Assembly: GCA_029212615.1 (NCBI GenBank)
Contig: JARGPJ010000008.1
Span: 186,001-250,000 of the forward strand
Length of the DNA stretch: 64,000 nucleotides
Direction: 5' to 3'
Origin: Verrucomicrobiales bacterium
Lineage (GTDB): Bacteria; Verrucomicrobiota; Verrucomicrobiia; Verrucomicrobiales; DEV007
Below, in pieces: positions 1-8,326 of this stretch. The stretch's first letter is position 1. Each line of letters opens with the position of its first letter. Under the pieces are notes generated by a model, which made no database searches, was not told where the DNA came from, and saw only the letters and a list, made by a program, of their open reading frames with translations. The position numbers and the translations under genes are program-made.

Positions 1-407
1 AAAGGTTTCTCGCCGGCTTTGAGCGGAGCAATGGTGAGAGTGAAATGGCCGGAGTGCCCTTCGCGGGATTGTGTGGGGCGGATCGTCCAGCGGGCCGGGA
101 GTCGATCTCCCCCCTTGCAGATCAGACTTCTTTCCATCCAGCAATACTCCGGCGAAGTGGCAATGAGCGGCAACTTCTCAATGAGTCGGGCAAGATCGCT
201 GTGGTCGTAAATCAGTCCGAGAGGGGATCCGATCAGAGAGCTTAATTGATAGCCGCTGAGGCGGGAGGCCTCTTCGCTCGCGAAAACAATCTTCGGGCCC
301 AGAGGAGTGGAAGCGCGCGCTTCAATCACAACGATCCCGGCCTGCTTCATAGAGGAAGAGCCCTGAACTTGGGTGTTGTTTGGCGAGGCGGCAGTGGCCA
401 GGCTCAT
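1..407 (-). CDS. PAS-domain protein (N-terminal part, cut by window edge)
   Basis: Reading leftward from an ATG at 407, an open frame runs to base 1 without a stop (about 135 codons), so the C-terminus lies outside the window. After a short polar N-terminus, residues about 22-110 look like a PAS domain: a first strand (GIVVIEAR), then IVFASEEASRLSGY followed by LIGSPLGLIY, the usual PAS order of an N-x-A/S-x-x-x-L-x-GY element and a G-x-P element, then a strand ending in PARWTIRP. PAS domains sense ligands or redox state and are normally joined to a histidine kinase, cyclase or GGDEF output; the output domain is not visible here. Confident of PAS, not of the whole protein. Confidence 0.7.
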   Translation of the reverse strand, partial: MSLATAASPNNTQVQGSSSMKQAGIVVIEARASTPLGPKIVFASEEASRLSGYQLSSLIGSPLGLIYDHSDLARLIEKLPLIATSPEYCWMERSLICKGGDRLPARWTIRPTQSREGHSGHFTLTIAPLKAGEKP

Positions 408-523
408 GATGAGGTGCGGACGCGGTTGAGTGGAAGGGGTGGGTGAGCCGAAGCTCAACTATTTCTTTACTCTAAGGAATTTACTTAAGAAAGGTTAAAT
501 TTCTATTTTTTTCATCTGACCCC

Positions 524-551
524 AAAAAAGCCCGGAATTTCTTCCGGGCTT
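524..551 (-). terminator. Rho-independent terminator of the DUF1501 operon
   Basis: A 10-bp perfect stem (528-537 with 542-551) around a 4-nt loop is followed, on the minus strand, by a T run (A524-A529 on the plus strand). It lies about 30 bases past the stop of the DUF1501 gene and closes that transcript. The complementary strand has only a short T stretch. Confidence 0.85.
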
Positions 552-581
552 CTTCGAGATATGATGGAATTTTCGACCTTC

Positions 582-1904
582 TCAGGAGAACAGAGGCATG
601 ATTGGCTGGCTCTCCGTGACCACTTCGTCGGTCTTCGGATCGTGTTTGTGGCCGGCGATAAGAAAGGGGCGTCCTGACGGAGAGTAAACTACCTTGTTGA
701 GGTCGAGTCCCATTGCATGAGCGATCGTGGCGTTAAATTCGCCGGGTGTCACCGGGTTCTCTTTCACTGACATTCCGAGCTCGTCAGTTTCCCCGTAAAC
801 TTGACCGCCACTGATGCCGCCGCCGGCGAACATGGTTGAGAAACAGCGAGGATGATGGTCCCGGCCACCGTTCGCATTAATCAAGGGCGTGCGCCCGAAT
901 TCCGTGCCGAGAACGATGAGTGTCTTCTCGAAGAGGCCTTCCGCTTTGAGGTCTTCGATCAGGGTGGAAAGCGCCTTGTCGAGGGAGCCTGCCGTACCCG
1001 GAATAGCATTCCACAGGTCATTGTGCATGTCCCAGCCTCCCGCATTCACTTCGACGAAACGGACCCCGGAGCTGACGAGGCGCTTTGCCAGCATCGCACC
1101 CTTTCCAACCCGTGAGTTACCGTAGCGACCGACTTTTTCCTGATAGTTATCTTCCTTGGAGAGGTCGAAGGTGTCGAGGTCCTCGCTCTTCATGAGTCTC
1201 AAGGTCTCGTCGTAAAACTGGGTGTAGGCATTGACGTCATCCGTCTTGAACTTGCGTTGGAACGCTTCGTCGAAGGTGTTCATGAGATCGAGTCGCTTGT
1301 CGAAGAGATCTTCGTCAACCCCTTCATAGAAGCGGGCATTCTGGACTCCCTTGTCCGCATCTCCGATCGGAAGGGGGGCAAGAGCCGGCCCGAAGAATCC
1401 GGCGCCGGGGTGATTTCCACCAGCTCCAATGACCACTGAATCCGGAAGCGTTTCGTGCTTTTTCCCCAGAAGCGTTTGAGCCCACGGTCCCATTGAAGGG
1501 TGGATGATAGTCGCTCGTGGCTGGTAGCTTGTGTGCATCCAGTAGGAGCCTCCGCGGTGGTCGCCGGTCTTCTGTGTCATCGAGCGGATCACCGCGATAT
1601 CTTTAAAGTTGGCTGCTAGCTGGGGCATGAACTCCGCAAGCTCAACGCCGGCCACTCCTGTGGAAATTCCCTTGGTCTTGCCGCCGGTTTCGGTTCCCGG
1701 CTTGGGATCAAAGGTCTCCATATGAGTCATTCCGCCTGCCATGTAGAAAAAGATACAGTGCTCTGCTTTCCCGCCACCGGCCGCGAGGACTTTAGTGGAG
1801 GTGCCTGCGACCGGCAGGATGCTGACACCAAGGGCTGTCTTGGCGGTGCGGGCTACAAACTGGCGTCGGCTCAGTTGGTCAAGGTTGCGCAGTTGGTCTT
1901 TCAT
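582..1904 (-). CDS. DUF1501 family protein, Tat-exported sulfatase-fold
   Basis: 440 residues. The N-terminus carries a twin-arginine signal (SRRQFVAR at about 12-19, then a hydrophobic stretch ending near residue 42), indicating folded export. The body matches the DUF1501 family, which shares the alkaline-phosphatase/sulfatase fold: GGMTHMETFDPKPG near 57-70, SMTQKTGDHRGGSYWMHT near 109-126, FVEVNAGGWDMHND near 285-298, and the late GTEFGRTPLINANGGRDHHPRCFS block with metal-ligand-like D/H residues. The substrate is unknown. It sits 50 bp downstream of the DUF1549/DUF1553 gene on the same strand, a pairing common in Planctomycetes and Verrucomicrobia. The start ATG is followed directly by the Tat signal, so the start is secure. 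Confidence 0.9.
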   Translation of the reverse strand: MKDQLRNLDQLSRRQFVARTAKTALGVSILPVAGTSTKVLAAGGGKAEHCIFFYMAGGMTHMETFDPKPGTETGGKTKGISTGVAGVELAEFMPQLAANFKDIAVIRSMTQKTGDHRGGSYWMHTSYQPRATIIHPSMGPWAQTLLGKKHETLPDSVVIGAGGNHPGAGFFGPALAPLPIGDADKGVQNARFYEGVDEDLFDKRLDLMNTFDEAFQRKFKTDDVNAYTQFYDETLRLMKSEDLDTFDLSKEDNYQEKVGRYGNSRVGKGAMLAKRLVSSGVRFVEVNAGGWDMHNDLWNAIPGTAGSLDKALSTLIEDLKAEGLFEKTLIVLGTEFGRTPLINANGGRDHHPRCFSTMFAGGGISGGQVYGETDELGMSVKENPVTPGEFNATIAHAMGLDLNKVVYSPSGRPFLIAGHKHDPKTDEVVTESQPIMPLFS

Positions 1905-1954
1905 AGAATTCGTTGGTTGAGAAAATTAAAGGTAGGTCGGTAAAGGAGCGGGGC

Positions 1955-4180
1955 TTACTGGACGAAGAGGAACTCGCGGGTGTTTACCAGCGCCCAGATG
2001 ACGTTGCCGATCGCATCGGCTTCGACTTCGAGTTTCTGCTGGTCGCTCATGCCGCGGTCAGTGCGGGCCCGCATCCCGGACTGAGCCATCGATTTCTCCT
2101 CGGAAGAGGGGTAACGGGTCAGGACGCTGAGGAAAATCTTGTCGATGTTGTCGCGCTTTGATCCCCGCCCCTGTGCGATTTCCTTGATGAGGTAGGCGTC
2201 AGGACTGGTTAGCACTTTGTTGGTAATGGTTCCATTGAGCAGCGCCATGACCTGCGGTGAAGAACCGGCGGTAAACTGATTTTCAATGAGCTGTTTGTCA
2301 GACTGCCCGAACATTCGAAGAAAGTGTCCCGCCGGCATCGGCTGACGAAGCTCGGAAGCGCGGAACATTTGCTCACCATCGATGTAGTCATCCCGTGTCA
2401 CCGGCTTGCCGTTGTAGTTGGTCAAATTACCGATCTCTCTCCACGCTTCTTTGAATGCCACGACTTCCTCAGCTGTTTTCAACTGAGTGGTGTCAGTGTT
2501 CATCCACTCTTTGTACTGCTGCCACCCTGAGCGGGTAACGGCTTCCGGATTGGCTGTCGTCAAGGCGACCAGTGAATCCCAGATTTGCTCAGCAGTCATG
2601 CGGCGGAGGATGGGGCCCGGAAAGTGATAGGTTCCCTTGTCGACTTGCGTCAGGGTAGGGGAAAGCGTTTCAGCTTCGCGTTGGTAGGCGGCGGTGTTGT
2701 AGATGACACGGAAGAAATCTTTAACGCTGTAATCGAGGTCCTTCATCATCTCTTCAAGGAACATGAGGAGCTCATAGTTTTGTGCCTGACCATCGAGGTG
2801 ACCCGGGATGTTGTGAACCGGTTCAATCTGGGCGAGTCCGAAAGCCAATTTCCAGAAGCGGTTGACGACATTGATCGTGAAACGCGGATTACTCGGTGAA
2901 GCGACCCAGCTGGCAAAAGCCTCTCTTGGGGATTCATACTGGTCGACGTCGACGACGTCGCCAAAGTAGGCCGCGGGCTTCACCTTCATGTTTGGCTCGC
3001 CATCATCATATTTATAGTCGTGAGGCAGTTCGACGGCATTCGTGCCGTCGTCGTTGACGCCAATGCGACGGGTCCCGAGCCACTGGCGCAGGTTGTTGTC
3101 GATCGTTTCATTCTCACGGAGTTTTCCGGCATCTTTTAACAGTTTACTCAGGCGTTCGACTTCTGATTCGGTGTCTGCGTTAGCCATCATCATCATTGAC
3201 CCGCCCATTGCCTGATTGCCGCGGAGGCGGGTTTCCGTTTCGCCCATGAAGGAGGCCATTTTGAAAAAGTCCATTTGGTAGACTTCTTCGAAAGGGTGGT
3301 CATGGCATTGAGCGCAGGTAATTTCGGTTCCCATGAGAACCGTGAAGGTATTGGAGAGGTTGCAAAGGCGCATCCCGGAGTCGGCAAGGATGTATCCCGC
3401 AGCAGGCTCTTCCCAGAGTTGACCCGTCGCAGTGAGGAGCTCAGTGACCATTTCGTCGTAGGGCTTGTCGCCGCGAATACTCTCTTTGATGTACTCGATG
3501 TATGGATCGGCGCGAAGGTCACCGTTTCCCATCATGACGACACCATCGCGGATGCGGAAAAGGTCTGAGTAGTAGTTATACATCCGCATCGCGAAGGCAG
3601 GGGAATCCAGAAGCTCATTGATAAGATCCGAACGCTTTGTCGCAGAGCGGTTGTTCAGGAAAGCTTCAGACTCGTCGAAGGTCGGGATGCGACCCGCCAC
3701 GTCGAGATAGATGCGGCGAAGGAATTGATTATCCGACGTCGTTTCGTTCGGCACACACATCTGCATCTCGCGCTCAATTTCCTCTTTGCGCTTGGATTTT
3801 TCCGCATTGGAAAGATCCGTTTTTCCGGGAAGGGCAGCGAGTTCGTCGCGAAGTCCGTAGTAGGACTCTTTGAGTTTGTTCAGGACCAGCTTATCGATCT
3901 CCCCGGCGAGGGCAGCGGGATCCGTGGGAAGGTTGCCTTTCACGAAGAGTCGGTCCGCCTCACTGAGCTTTGCCACTGGATAGTTAATGATCGACCCGTC
4001 GGTCATCTTCAGTTTCACCATGGCGGCTGAACCGGCCCCGACTGTCCCGGCGAAATCAGCTTCCAGCGTTTTACCATCGGAAGAAGTCCAGGTTCGCATT
4101 TCAGCCTGAGCAAGCGAGACAGTGAGGGCGATTCCTGCGAAAAGCAGTGCCAGTCGTGCGGATAGGGGGCGGTTCATCAT
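1955..4180 (-). CDS. SHD1 - DUF1549/DUF1553 protein with CxxCH motif
   Basis: About 741 residues from the start chosen here. Order: Sec signal peptide (NRPLSARLALLFAGIALTVS, cleavage after AQA), an SHD1/SLA1-homology segment (RTWTSSDGKTLEADFAG), DUF1549 (RRIYLDVAGRIPTFDESEAFL), a haem-c-like CAQCHDHPFE motif, and DUF1553 (FTINVVNRFW to the C-terminus, with LTRYPSSEEK near the end). Together with the downstream DUF1501 partner it forms the usual secreted pair of the PVC group, whose biochemical role is not settled. An in-frame ATG at 4279 overlaps the preceding stop (ATGA), but it would put 33 residues with rare codons before the signal peptide, in AT-rich DNA that looks like a promoter. I therefore favour 4180 or 4177. 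Confidence 0.88.
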   Translation of the reverse strand: MMNRPLSARLALLFAGIALTVSLAQAEMRTWTSSDGKTLEADFAGTVGAGSAAMVKLKMTDGSIINYPVAKLSEADRLFVKGNLPTDPAALAGEIDKLVLNKLKESYYGLRDELAALPGKTDLSNAEKSKRKEEIEREMQMCVPNETTSDNQFLRRIYLDVAGRIPTFDESEAFLNNRSATKRSDLINELLDSPAFAMRMYNYYSDLFRIRDGVVMMGNGDLRADPYIEYIKESIRGDKPYDEMVTELLTATGQLWEEPAAGYILADSGMRLCNLSNTFTVLMGTEITCAQCHDHPFEEVYQMDFFKMASFMGETETRLRGNQAMGGSMMMMANADTESEVERLSKLLKDAGKLRENETIDNNLRQWLGTRRIGVNDDGTNAVELPHDYKYDDGEPNMKVKPAAYFGDVVDVDQYESPREAFASWVASPSNPRFTINVVNRFWKLAFGLAQIEPVHNIPGHLDGQAQNYELLMFLEEMMKDLDYSVKDFFRVIYNTAAYQREAETLSPTLTQVDKGTYHFPGPILRRMTAEQIWDSLVALTTANPEAVTRSGWQQYKEWMNTDTTQLKTAEEVVAFKEAWREIGNLTNYNGKPVTRDDYIDGEQMFRASELRQPMPAGHFLRMFGQSDKQLIENQFTAGSSPQVMALLNGTITNKVLTSPDAYLIKEIAQGRGSKRDNIDKIFLSVLTRYPSSEEKSMAQSGMRARTDRGMSDQQKLEVEADAIGNVIWALVNTREFLFVQ

Positions 4181-4204
4181 TGGGAGCGTGAAAGTTGAAA
4201 TGGT

Positions 4205-4233
4205 TCTATATGAAAATATATCTGATTGTACAA
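4205..4233 (-). promoter_or_regulatory. Predicted sigma70-type promoter for the DUF1549 gene
   Basis: On the minus strand TTGTAC (4233-4228) is followed after exactly 17 bp by TATAGA (4210-4205), in a locally AT-rich 100-bp stretch between the FecR-LamG stop and the preferred DUF1549 start at 4180. It would give a short leader of about 18 nt. It suggests that the two distal genes can be transcribed apart from the sigma factor. Confidence 0.4.
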
Positions 4234-4275
4234 GGTTTGTGACAAGAGATCGAGCCTGATTACGGCTTGATGAAA

Positions 4276-5871
4276 TCATCGTTGATACAGCGATTGGATC
4301 ATCGGGGTGGGGATTGCCTCGTCGAAAAGATTGAGTTCATCGATCCAGCCTTCGAGGCCTCGCGTTTCGCTGCCGCCGAGACGTAAACTTCCCACGCGGC
4401 CTCGGCCAATCTCGCCGGGCTGAAAGTCGCTGATGGTCTCGGGCCGTCCGTCGATGAAAAGGTGAACGTGCGTTGCGACATTGGCGGTTTCCCCGCCAAT
4501 GAAACGATAGGCGACATGGTGCCAGTTTCCGTCAGCGAGGTCGGTGCTGCCGACAACCAGGCCACTATCGAATTCGACTTTGAGAGCGCCTTTCATCCCG
4601 CGGGAGGAGCCGTTTTCACAGGAAACGCGCCAACCTGTGCCGTCACGACCATACTCGAGTATCTCGAGGCCGTCGCGGCTTCCCAGTTTCGGCGGAATTT
4701 TAAGCCAGAAGCTCACGGTGTGTCGTTTTTCCATCCGGAACTCTCCGGGAAGCGATACGTCGAGCATGCTGCCGGGTTGGAAGACAAGTCCGCTTCCGAT
4801 AATTCCGGCAGTCCGCCGCGGTGATTTGTCGAGTCCGCCTTTTGAAACGAGTGGAATATCGAACTGACGCGAAGCACCGGAGTCTTCGACAACGGCGCCG
4901 ACTGATTCATCGAAGGAATACTGAAGCGCCGGAGCGGGTGCATTAAGTGCTCCGATTTGCAGAACGAACTCGTCGCCTGCATAGGGGATGGGTGACAACT
5001 CGCTTCGGGTGCGCTCGTCAGCCCGCAGGGCGAGTCCTTCCCTGACGAGAACGGTCACTGAGTTGCCGCTGCTTCGACTCGCTTCCACCTCGCCCTCCAT
5101 GACGTGGAGTTCAGAGTTTCCTTCGACATCGACTTCGATACCGAACCGTGTTCCGATGTCGACCGCGTTCATGCGCGGGGTATTCACGGTGAATCCGGAC
5201 GCAGGGGGAGGGACGTCGGCGGTGAGTTTTCCCCGATTGAGGAAGACGCGGTTGGAAGATTCAATGCTCAGGGCGGCCGGGCCTTCCACCGTCGCGGTGG
5301 CCCCGGAGTTAAAGGCAATCGTTGCTTCGCCTGATTCGATTTCGATGAGGCCATTGGACAGCCAACCGTCCTCCCGTATCGCCCCTCCGGTTTCCTTCGA
5401 CCATTCGAGCCCTTCGCTCACTTCAACGCGTGCTACAAACTCGGGTCCGACGAGCCCGGTTTGTGCCACTTTCAAGCCGAAAGGATGCTGAGAGAAAATG
5501 ATTTCCTGAAGCACGAACATCAGGGCGATCGAGGCAGCGGCCGAGATAACCCCGGCACGGAGTAGATCGGGCCATCTCACAGGGCTGATTTCTTCCCGTT
5601 CGTTGACGATTTCAGTGAGGACAGATTTGGCGAAGCCATGGGACTCGCCTGCTCCCTCGGACTTAAGCCTCGCCAGGATCGCTTCCTCGAATGAGTCGGT
5701 CGATTCCTCACCGTCTTCGGGCATGAGGTAGCGCAGGGCAAGGTCAACCTGCACCTGCTGGAGGAAGCAGTCACGTAACTCAGCGTCACGGCTCAGCGCT
5801 TCTTCGACCTGCCTGCGGGCATTGTCGTCGAGTTCATTGGCAAGATAGGCTTCTAGAAATTCGGCGTTCAA
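4276..5871 (-). CDS. FecR-domain / LamG membrane protein, putative anti-sigma partner
   Basis: 531 residues. An acidic, helical N-terminus (residues 1-100, starting MNAEFLEAYLANELDD) resembles the cytoplasmic zinc-finger-less anti-sigma region of PVC FecR proteins. One membrane segment follows near 105-125 (LLRAGVISAAASIALMFVLQ), then a FecR-type beta domain (GATATVEGPAALSIESSNRVFLNRGKL; FTVNTPRMNAVDIGTRFGIEV at about 230-250), and a C-terminal LamG/concanavalin-like domain (HTVSFWLKIP; GNWHHVAYRF; LFIDGRPE; GWIDELNLFDEAI). It starts 3 bp after the ECF sigma stop, so the two are cotranscribed. Likely role: inner-membrane regulator of the sigma factor with an extracytoplasmic ligand-binding part. 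The regulatory role is inferred from family and position. Confidence 0.85.
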   Translation of the reverse strand: MNAEFLEAYLANELDDNARRQVEEALSRDAELRDCFLQQVQVDLALRYLMPEDGEESTDSFEEAILARLKSEGAGESHGFAKSVLTEIVNEREEISPVRWPDLLRAGVISAAASIALMFVLQEIIFSQHPFGLKVAQTGLVGPEFVARVEVSEGLEWSKETGGAIREDGWLSNGLIEIESGEATIAFNSGATATVEGPAALSIESSNRVFLNRGKLTADVPPPASGFTVNTPRMNAVDIGTRFGIEVDVEGNSELHVMEGEVEASRSSGNSVTVLVREGLALRADERTRSELSPIPYAGDEFVLQIGALNAPAPALQYSFDESVGAVVEDSGASRQFDIPLVSKGGLDKSPRRTAGIIGSGLVFQPGSMLDVSLPGEFRMEKRHTVSFWLKIPPKLGSRDGLEILEYGRDGTGWRVSCENGSSRGMKGALKVEFDSGLVVGSTDLADGNWHHVAYRFIGGETANVATHVHLFIDGRPETISDFQPGEIGRGRVGSLRLGGSETRGLEGWIDELNLFDEAIPTPMIQSLYQR

Positions 5872-5874
5872 AGT

Positions 5875-6444
5875 TCAGGCAGGTTCGGGTGGCGCGTCCA
5901 GTTTTTGCTCAATGCACTTTCGCAGAGCCGTTCGAACACGGCAAAGCGTGGTGCGGACCCAGGCCTCGCTTTGGCCAAAGGCTTTCGCCATTTCGCGTGA
6001 GGACTCGGATAGCTTGTATTTGTGTTCGAGAAGCAGTTTTTGCTGGTCCGGAATTCTCTCGAGGCACTCTTCGAGATAAATCACGACAGGTGATTCGGGG
6101 GACCATTGACCTTTCGATGATTGTTCGATGAGGAAGTGTTCGAGAAACTTTTCTTTATTCTGACCGGCCCGCTGATAGCGCAGCGTCTCCTTACGGACCA
6201 TGTTAAAGGCGATCGCCCGCAGCCATTTACCGAAATCGGTGCCGGCTTCAAAATCGTTGATGTGACGGTGCGCGAACACGAAGGTCTCGTGGGCGAGTTC
6301 GTCGATGAGATGAGGCACCGGAAGCTTCATTGCCACGAAGGCACGAAGGCGTGAGCTGTGAAGATTGAGCAAGACTTCAAAAGCGCTCAAATCTCCTGCC
6401 TGCACGCGTTGCACGAGCTCGGTTTCTGTTTCCCTGTCTGTCAC
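5875..6444 (-). CDS. ECF-family RNA polymerase sigma factor
   Basis: 189 residues from a GTG at 6444. Region 2 is seen from about residue 8 (ELVQRVQAGDLSAFEVLL ... DELAHETFVFAHRHINDF ... GKWLRAIAFNMVRKE) and region 4 near the C-terminus (CLERIPDQQKLLLEHKYKL, then the helix-turn-helix SSREMAKAFGQSEAWVRTTL). Length fits ECF factors (170-190). The open frame runs farther upstream, to 6660, but that part overlaps the glycosidase gene and has no similarity, so I take the GTG just before TDRETETELVQR. No Shine-Dalgarno is evident. It heads the operon FecR/LamG - DUF1549 - DUF1501, which it probably controls. Confidence 0.88.
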   Translation of the reverse strand: MTDRETETELVQRVQAGDLSAFEVLLNLHSSRLRAFVAMKLPVPHLIDELAHETFVFAHRHINDFEAGTDFGKWLRAIAFNMVRKETLRYQRAGQNKEKFLEHFLIEQSSKGQWSPESPVVIYLEECLERIPDQQKLLLEHKYKLSESSREMAKAFGQSEAWVRTTLCRVRTALRKCIEQKLDAPPEPA

Positions 6445-6486
6445 TGAAACAGTATACCCCGGAGGCAGGTGGTTGTGACAGGATGA

Positions 6487-6507
6487 TTTAACAGATCTCC
6501 TGTTTAA
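6487..6507. promoter_or_regulatory. Imperfect inverted repeat upstream of the ECF sigma gene
   Basis: Arms TTTAACAG and CTGTTTAA (6487-6494 and 6500-6507, one mismatch) lie about 45 bp upstream of the sigma-factor GTG, between it and the glycosidase stop. It could be an operator for the operon or a weak terminator of the gene before it. There is no T run, so an operator is slightly more likely. Confidence 0.3.
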
Positions 6508-6544
6508 CCCTCTTTGGTCAGTGATCCGACCCTCTTGAATCCGG

Positions 6545-7339
6545 CTATCCGCGCGGGACGATTCCCACGAAATTTCGCACTTTCTTAAAGGGTTCGACGT
6601 GGATGGGTTCGAGCATTTCACCCCTGTTGAGGTAGAATCCGCTTGAGGTGCCGCCATCAAGGTTAAGGGCGCGATGAATCTTTCGAGCAGGGGAAAAGCC
6701 GGGTGTCGCGAGAATTTCCCCGAGCTGATCTAGAGAAAGAGAATCAGTCAGGCCGATCCCGAACCATTTTCCTCCATCGTGAATCACGATGGAGCGGCGG
6801 CGCGAGTTATTGGGAGAAAGCCCTTTCACTTTGGCCCCTTGATCAACGAGAAACGGACCTGCTTGAATCAGATCCGTCGGTTTGTATTTTGAGCCGCTGT
6901 ATTCAGCTCGCCGGAGTAGGTAGGGATTGATGTTTCCGCTGGAAAGGAGAACTCCGCTGAGCAGGCCTCCGGTGCCGAATTTTCCGGTTTCGTTGCCGGC
7001 TGAAATCATGAGTCCGGAAGGGGCGTCATTTTTCAGAAAGAATCCCCCGTTCACTCCGGCGAGACAGTTATTTTCTCTCATCGCGGTGACGAGATCCGGA
7101 AAAAGGGGGGTGCCGCCGCCATTGTCGATCACGCGAAAGGTATGGGTCGAGGCATTGAACCAGACGAGGTCGATGCGTTTTGCCGAGAAGAATCCGGTTT
7201 CGCCTGTTCGTGAAACCGTTTTTCGCTCGTAGATGAGCGGCGAGGAAGGGTCTGCCGCGGGAGAACTGTCGACGATTTTCCACTGAGCTGAGGCCGCTGA
7301 TGTTAGAAGCAGGAGCAGAGCGGCGGGAAAAATATTCAT
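6545..7339 (-). CDS. Secreted phosphodiester glycosidase-family (NAGPA/DUF2233) protein
   Basis: About 264 residues from ATG 7339. A Sec signal peptide (NIFPAALLLLLTSAASA, cleavage before QWK) precedes a domain with the hallmarks of the NAGPA / phosphodiester glycosidase family (PF09992): AGVNGGFF near 93-100, PSGLMISAGN, LIQAGPFLV, RRRSIVIHDGGKWFGIGLTDSLSLDQLGEIL, and the late ALNLDGGTSSGFYL motif. Bacterial members are exported and act on N-acetylglucosamine-phosphodiester-type linkages or cell-surface polymers; the substrate here is unknown. The longer frame begins with TTG at 7363, inside the preceding gene, and adds residues before the signal peptide, so the ATG is preferred. It lies 10 bp after the ArsR-methyltransferase stop and is possibly cotranscribed. 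Confidence 0.82.
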   Translation of the reverse strand: MNIFPAALLLLLTSAASAQWKIVDSSPAADPSSPLIYERKTVSRTGETGFFSAKRIDLVWFNASTHTFRVIDNGGGTPLFPDLVTAMRENNCLAGVNGGFFLKNDAPSGLMISAGNETGKFGTGGLLSGVLLSSGNINPYLLRRAEYSGSKYKPTDLIQAGPFLVDQGAKVKGLSPNNSRRRSIVIHDGGKWFGIGLTDSLSLDQLGEILATPGFSPARKIHRALNLDGGTSSGFYLNRGEMLEPIHVEPFKKVRNFVGIVPRG

Positions 7340-7349
7340 GCAGAGGAGA

Positions 7350-8279
7350 TCACTTGGTGGCAATGGCCATCAAGGTCTGAAAGTGGGGCGGATCCGCCTC
7401 CCGATCAACCACTGAGATATCAATTTCCTGAAACCCTTCTGCGGTGAGGAAGCGGGAGATTTCGAGTTCAGAGAACCCGAGCCAGGTATCTGCGTAGAGA
7501 TCGCGGGCTTCCTCGAACTGATGCTTGAGAAGATCCAGAATCACGATCTTTCCCCCTGTCTTCAAAATGCGATGAGCAGCGGCAATCGCTTCGGCAGGTT
7601 TCTCTGCGTGGTGCAGAGCCTGGCTGAAAAAAGCGAGATCGACGGAGTCAGCATCGATCGGCGGATTTTCGATTTCGCCGTGGCGGTATTCCAAATTGGT
7701 GTAGCCGTTCTCTTTGGCGACGCCGGTGCCGAATTCGACCATCTTCTCAGAGCTGTCTACCGCAATGACCCGTTCCGCACGCTGCGCGAGTAGCTGGGAA
7801 AAGGTGCCTTCCCCCGCGCCGAGATCGGCGATGACCATGGGAGGCATTAATTTCAAAAGCGTTTCAGCGAGTGCTTTCCAGGAGCGCCCGGGGCAGTAAG
7901 TCTTGCCGAACTTTCCGGCGAGTGCATCGAAGTAGGCGCGGGCCTTGTCACGGCGTTTTCCGATGGTAAGTGCAAGCGCTGCCTCGTCGTCGTCCTTTTC
8001 CTCCACATCAGTCAAGGCGAGGTCCAGCGTTTGCTGGAGGCGGGGGTCGATCCCGCCCTCGTCGGTCCCGAACGCGTAGATGATGTGTTTACCGGAGCGA
8101 CGATCGGTGACGAGTCTGGCCTGGCGGAGTTGAGAGAGATGGGTCGAGATCCGTGATTGGCCCATCCCAAGAATCTCCTGTAATTCAACGACTGAGAGAT
8201 CTTCGAGGCGGAGGAGGTTGAGAATCCGGACCCGCGTTGAGTCGGCGATTAATCGGAGCGTTTTCAGCGTTGACGACAT
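7350..8279 (-). CDS. ArsR-family regulator fused to a SAM-dependent methyltransferase
   Basis: 309 residues. Residues 1-80 form an ArsR winged helix (STRVRILNLLRLEDLSVVELQEILGMGQSRISTHLSQLRQARLV). After a linker, residues about 115-309 form a class I methyltransferase with the SAM loop VIADLGAGEGTFSQLL near 152-167, the acidic end of strand 2 (VIAVDSSEKM) and an AHRILKTGGKIVILDLL post-core motif. It is transcribed divergently from metK-ahcY across a 47-bp gap. ArsR-family regulators of the SahR type control methionine/SAM-cycle genes in Proteobacteria, so this protein probably represses metK-ahcY and may sense SAM or SAH through its own methyltransferase domain. That sensing role is inference. 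Not ArsM: its conserved cysteine set is absent. Confidence 0.85.
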   Translation of the reverse strand: MSSTLKTLRLIADSTRVRILNLLRLEDLSVVELQEILGMGQSRISTHLSQLRQARLVTDRRSGKHIIYAFGTDEGGIDPRLQQTLDLALTDVEEKDDDEAALALTIGKRRDKARAYFDALAGKFGKTYCPGRSWKALAETLLKLMPPMVIADLGAGEGTFSQLLAQRAERVIAVDSSEKMVEFGTGVAKENGYTNLEYRHGEIENPPIDADSVDLAFFSQALHHAEKPAEAIAAAHRILKTGGKIVILDLLKHQFEEARDLYADTWLGFSELEISRFLTAEGFQEIDISVVDREADPPHFQTLMAIATK

Positions 8280-8326
8280 AAATATAACAATTATTCTATC
8301 AACCTATCAAGATTTGTAAATACGAC
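8280..8326. promoter_or_regulatory. Divergent promoter/operator region between ArsR-MTase and metK
   Basis: The 47-bp gap is AT-rich and must hold both promoters. It contains a direct repeat CTATCAA-C-CTATCAA (8296-8302 and 8304-8310), and ATAACAATTATT lies just to its left. These are the natural candidates for the ArsR-type operator. The gap is too short for a SAM riboswitch. Confidence 0.5.

Noticed and set aside
4181..4279. ATGA-coupled start of the DUF1549 gene at 4279
   Set aside because: It would add 33 residues with rare codons before a normal signal peptide, in AT-rich DNA with a promoter-like TTGTAC-N17-TATAGA.
7350..8279. Arsenite methyltransferase (ArsM) with ArsR
   Set aside because: The conserved ArsM cysteines are missing and the gene faces metK-ahcY rather than arsenic genes.
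8280..8326. SAM riboswitch before metK
   Set aside because: The gap is 47 bp, too short for any known SAM aptamer, and holds a divergent promoter pair.
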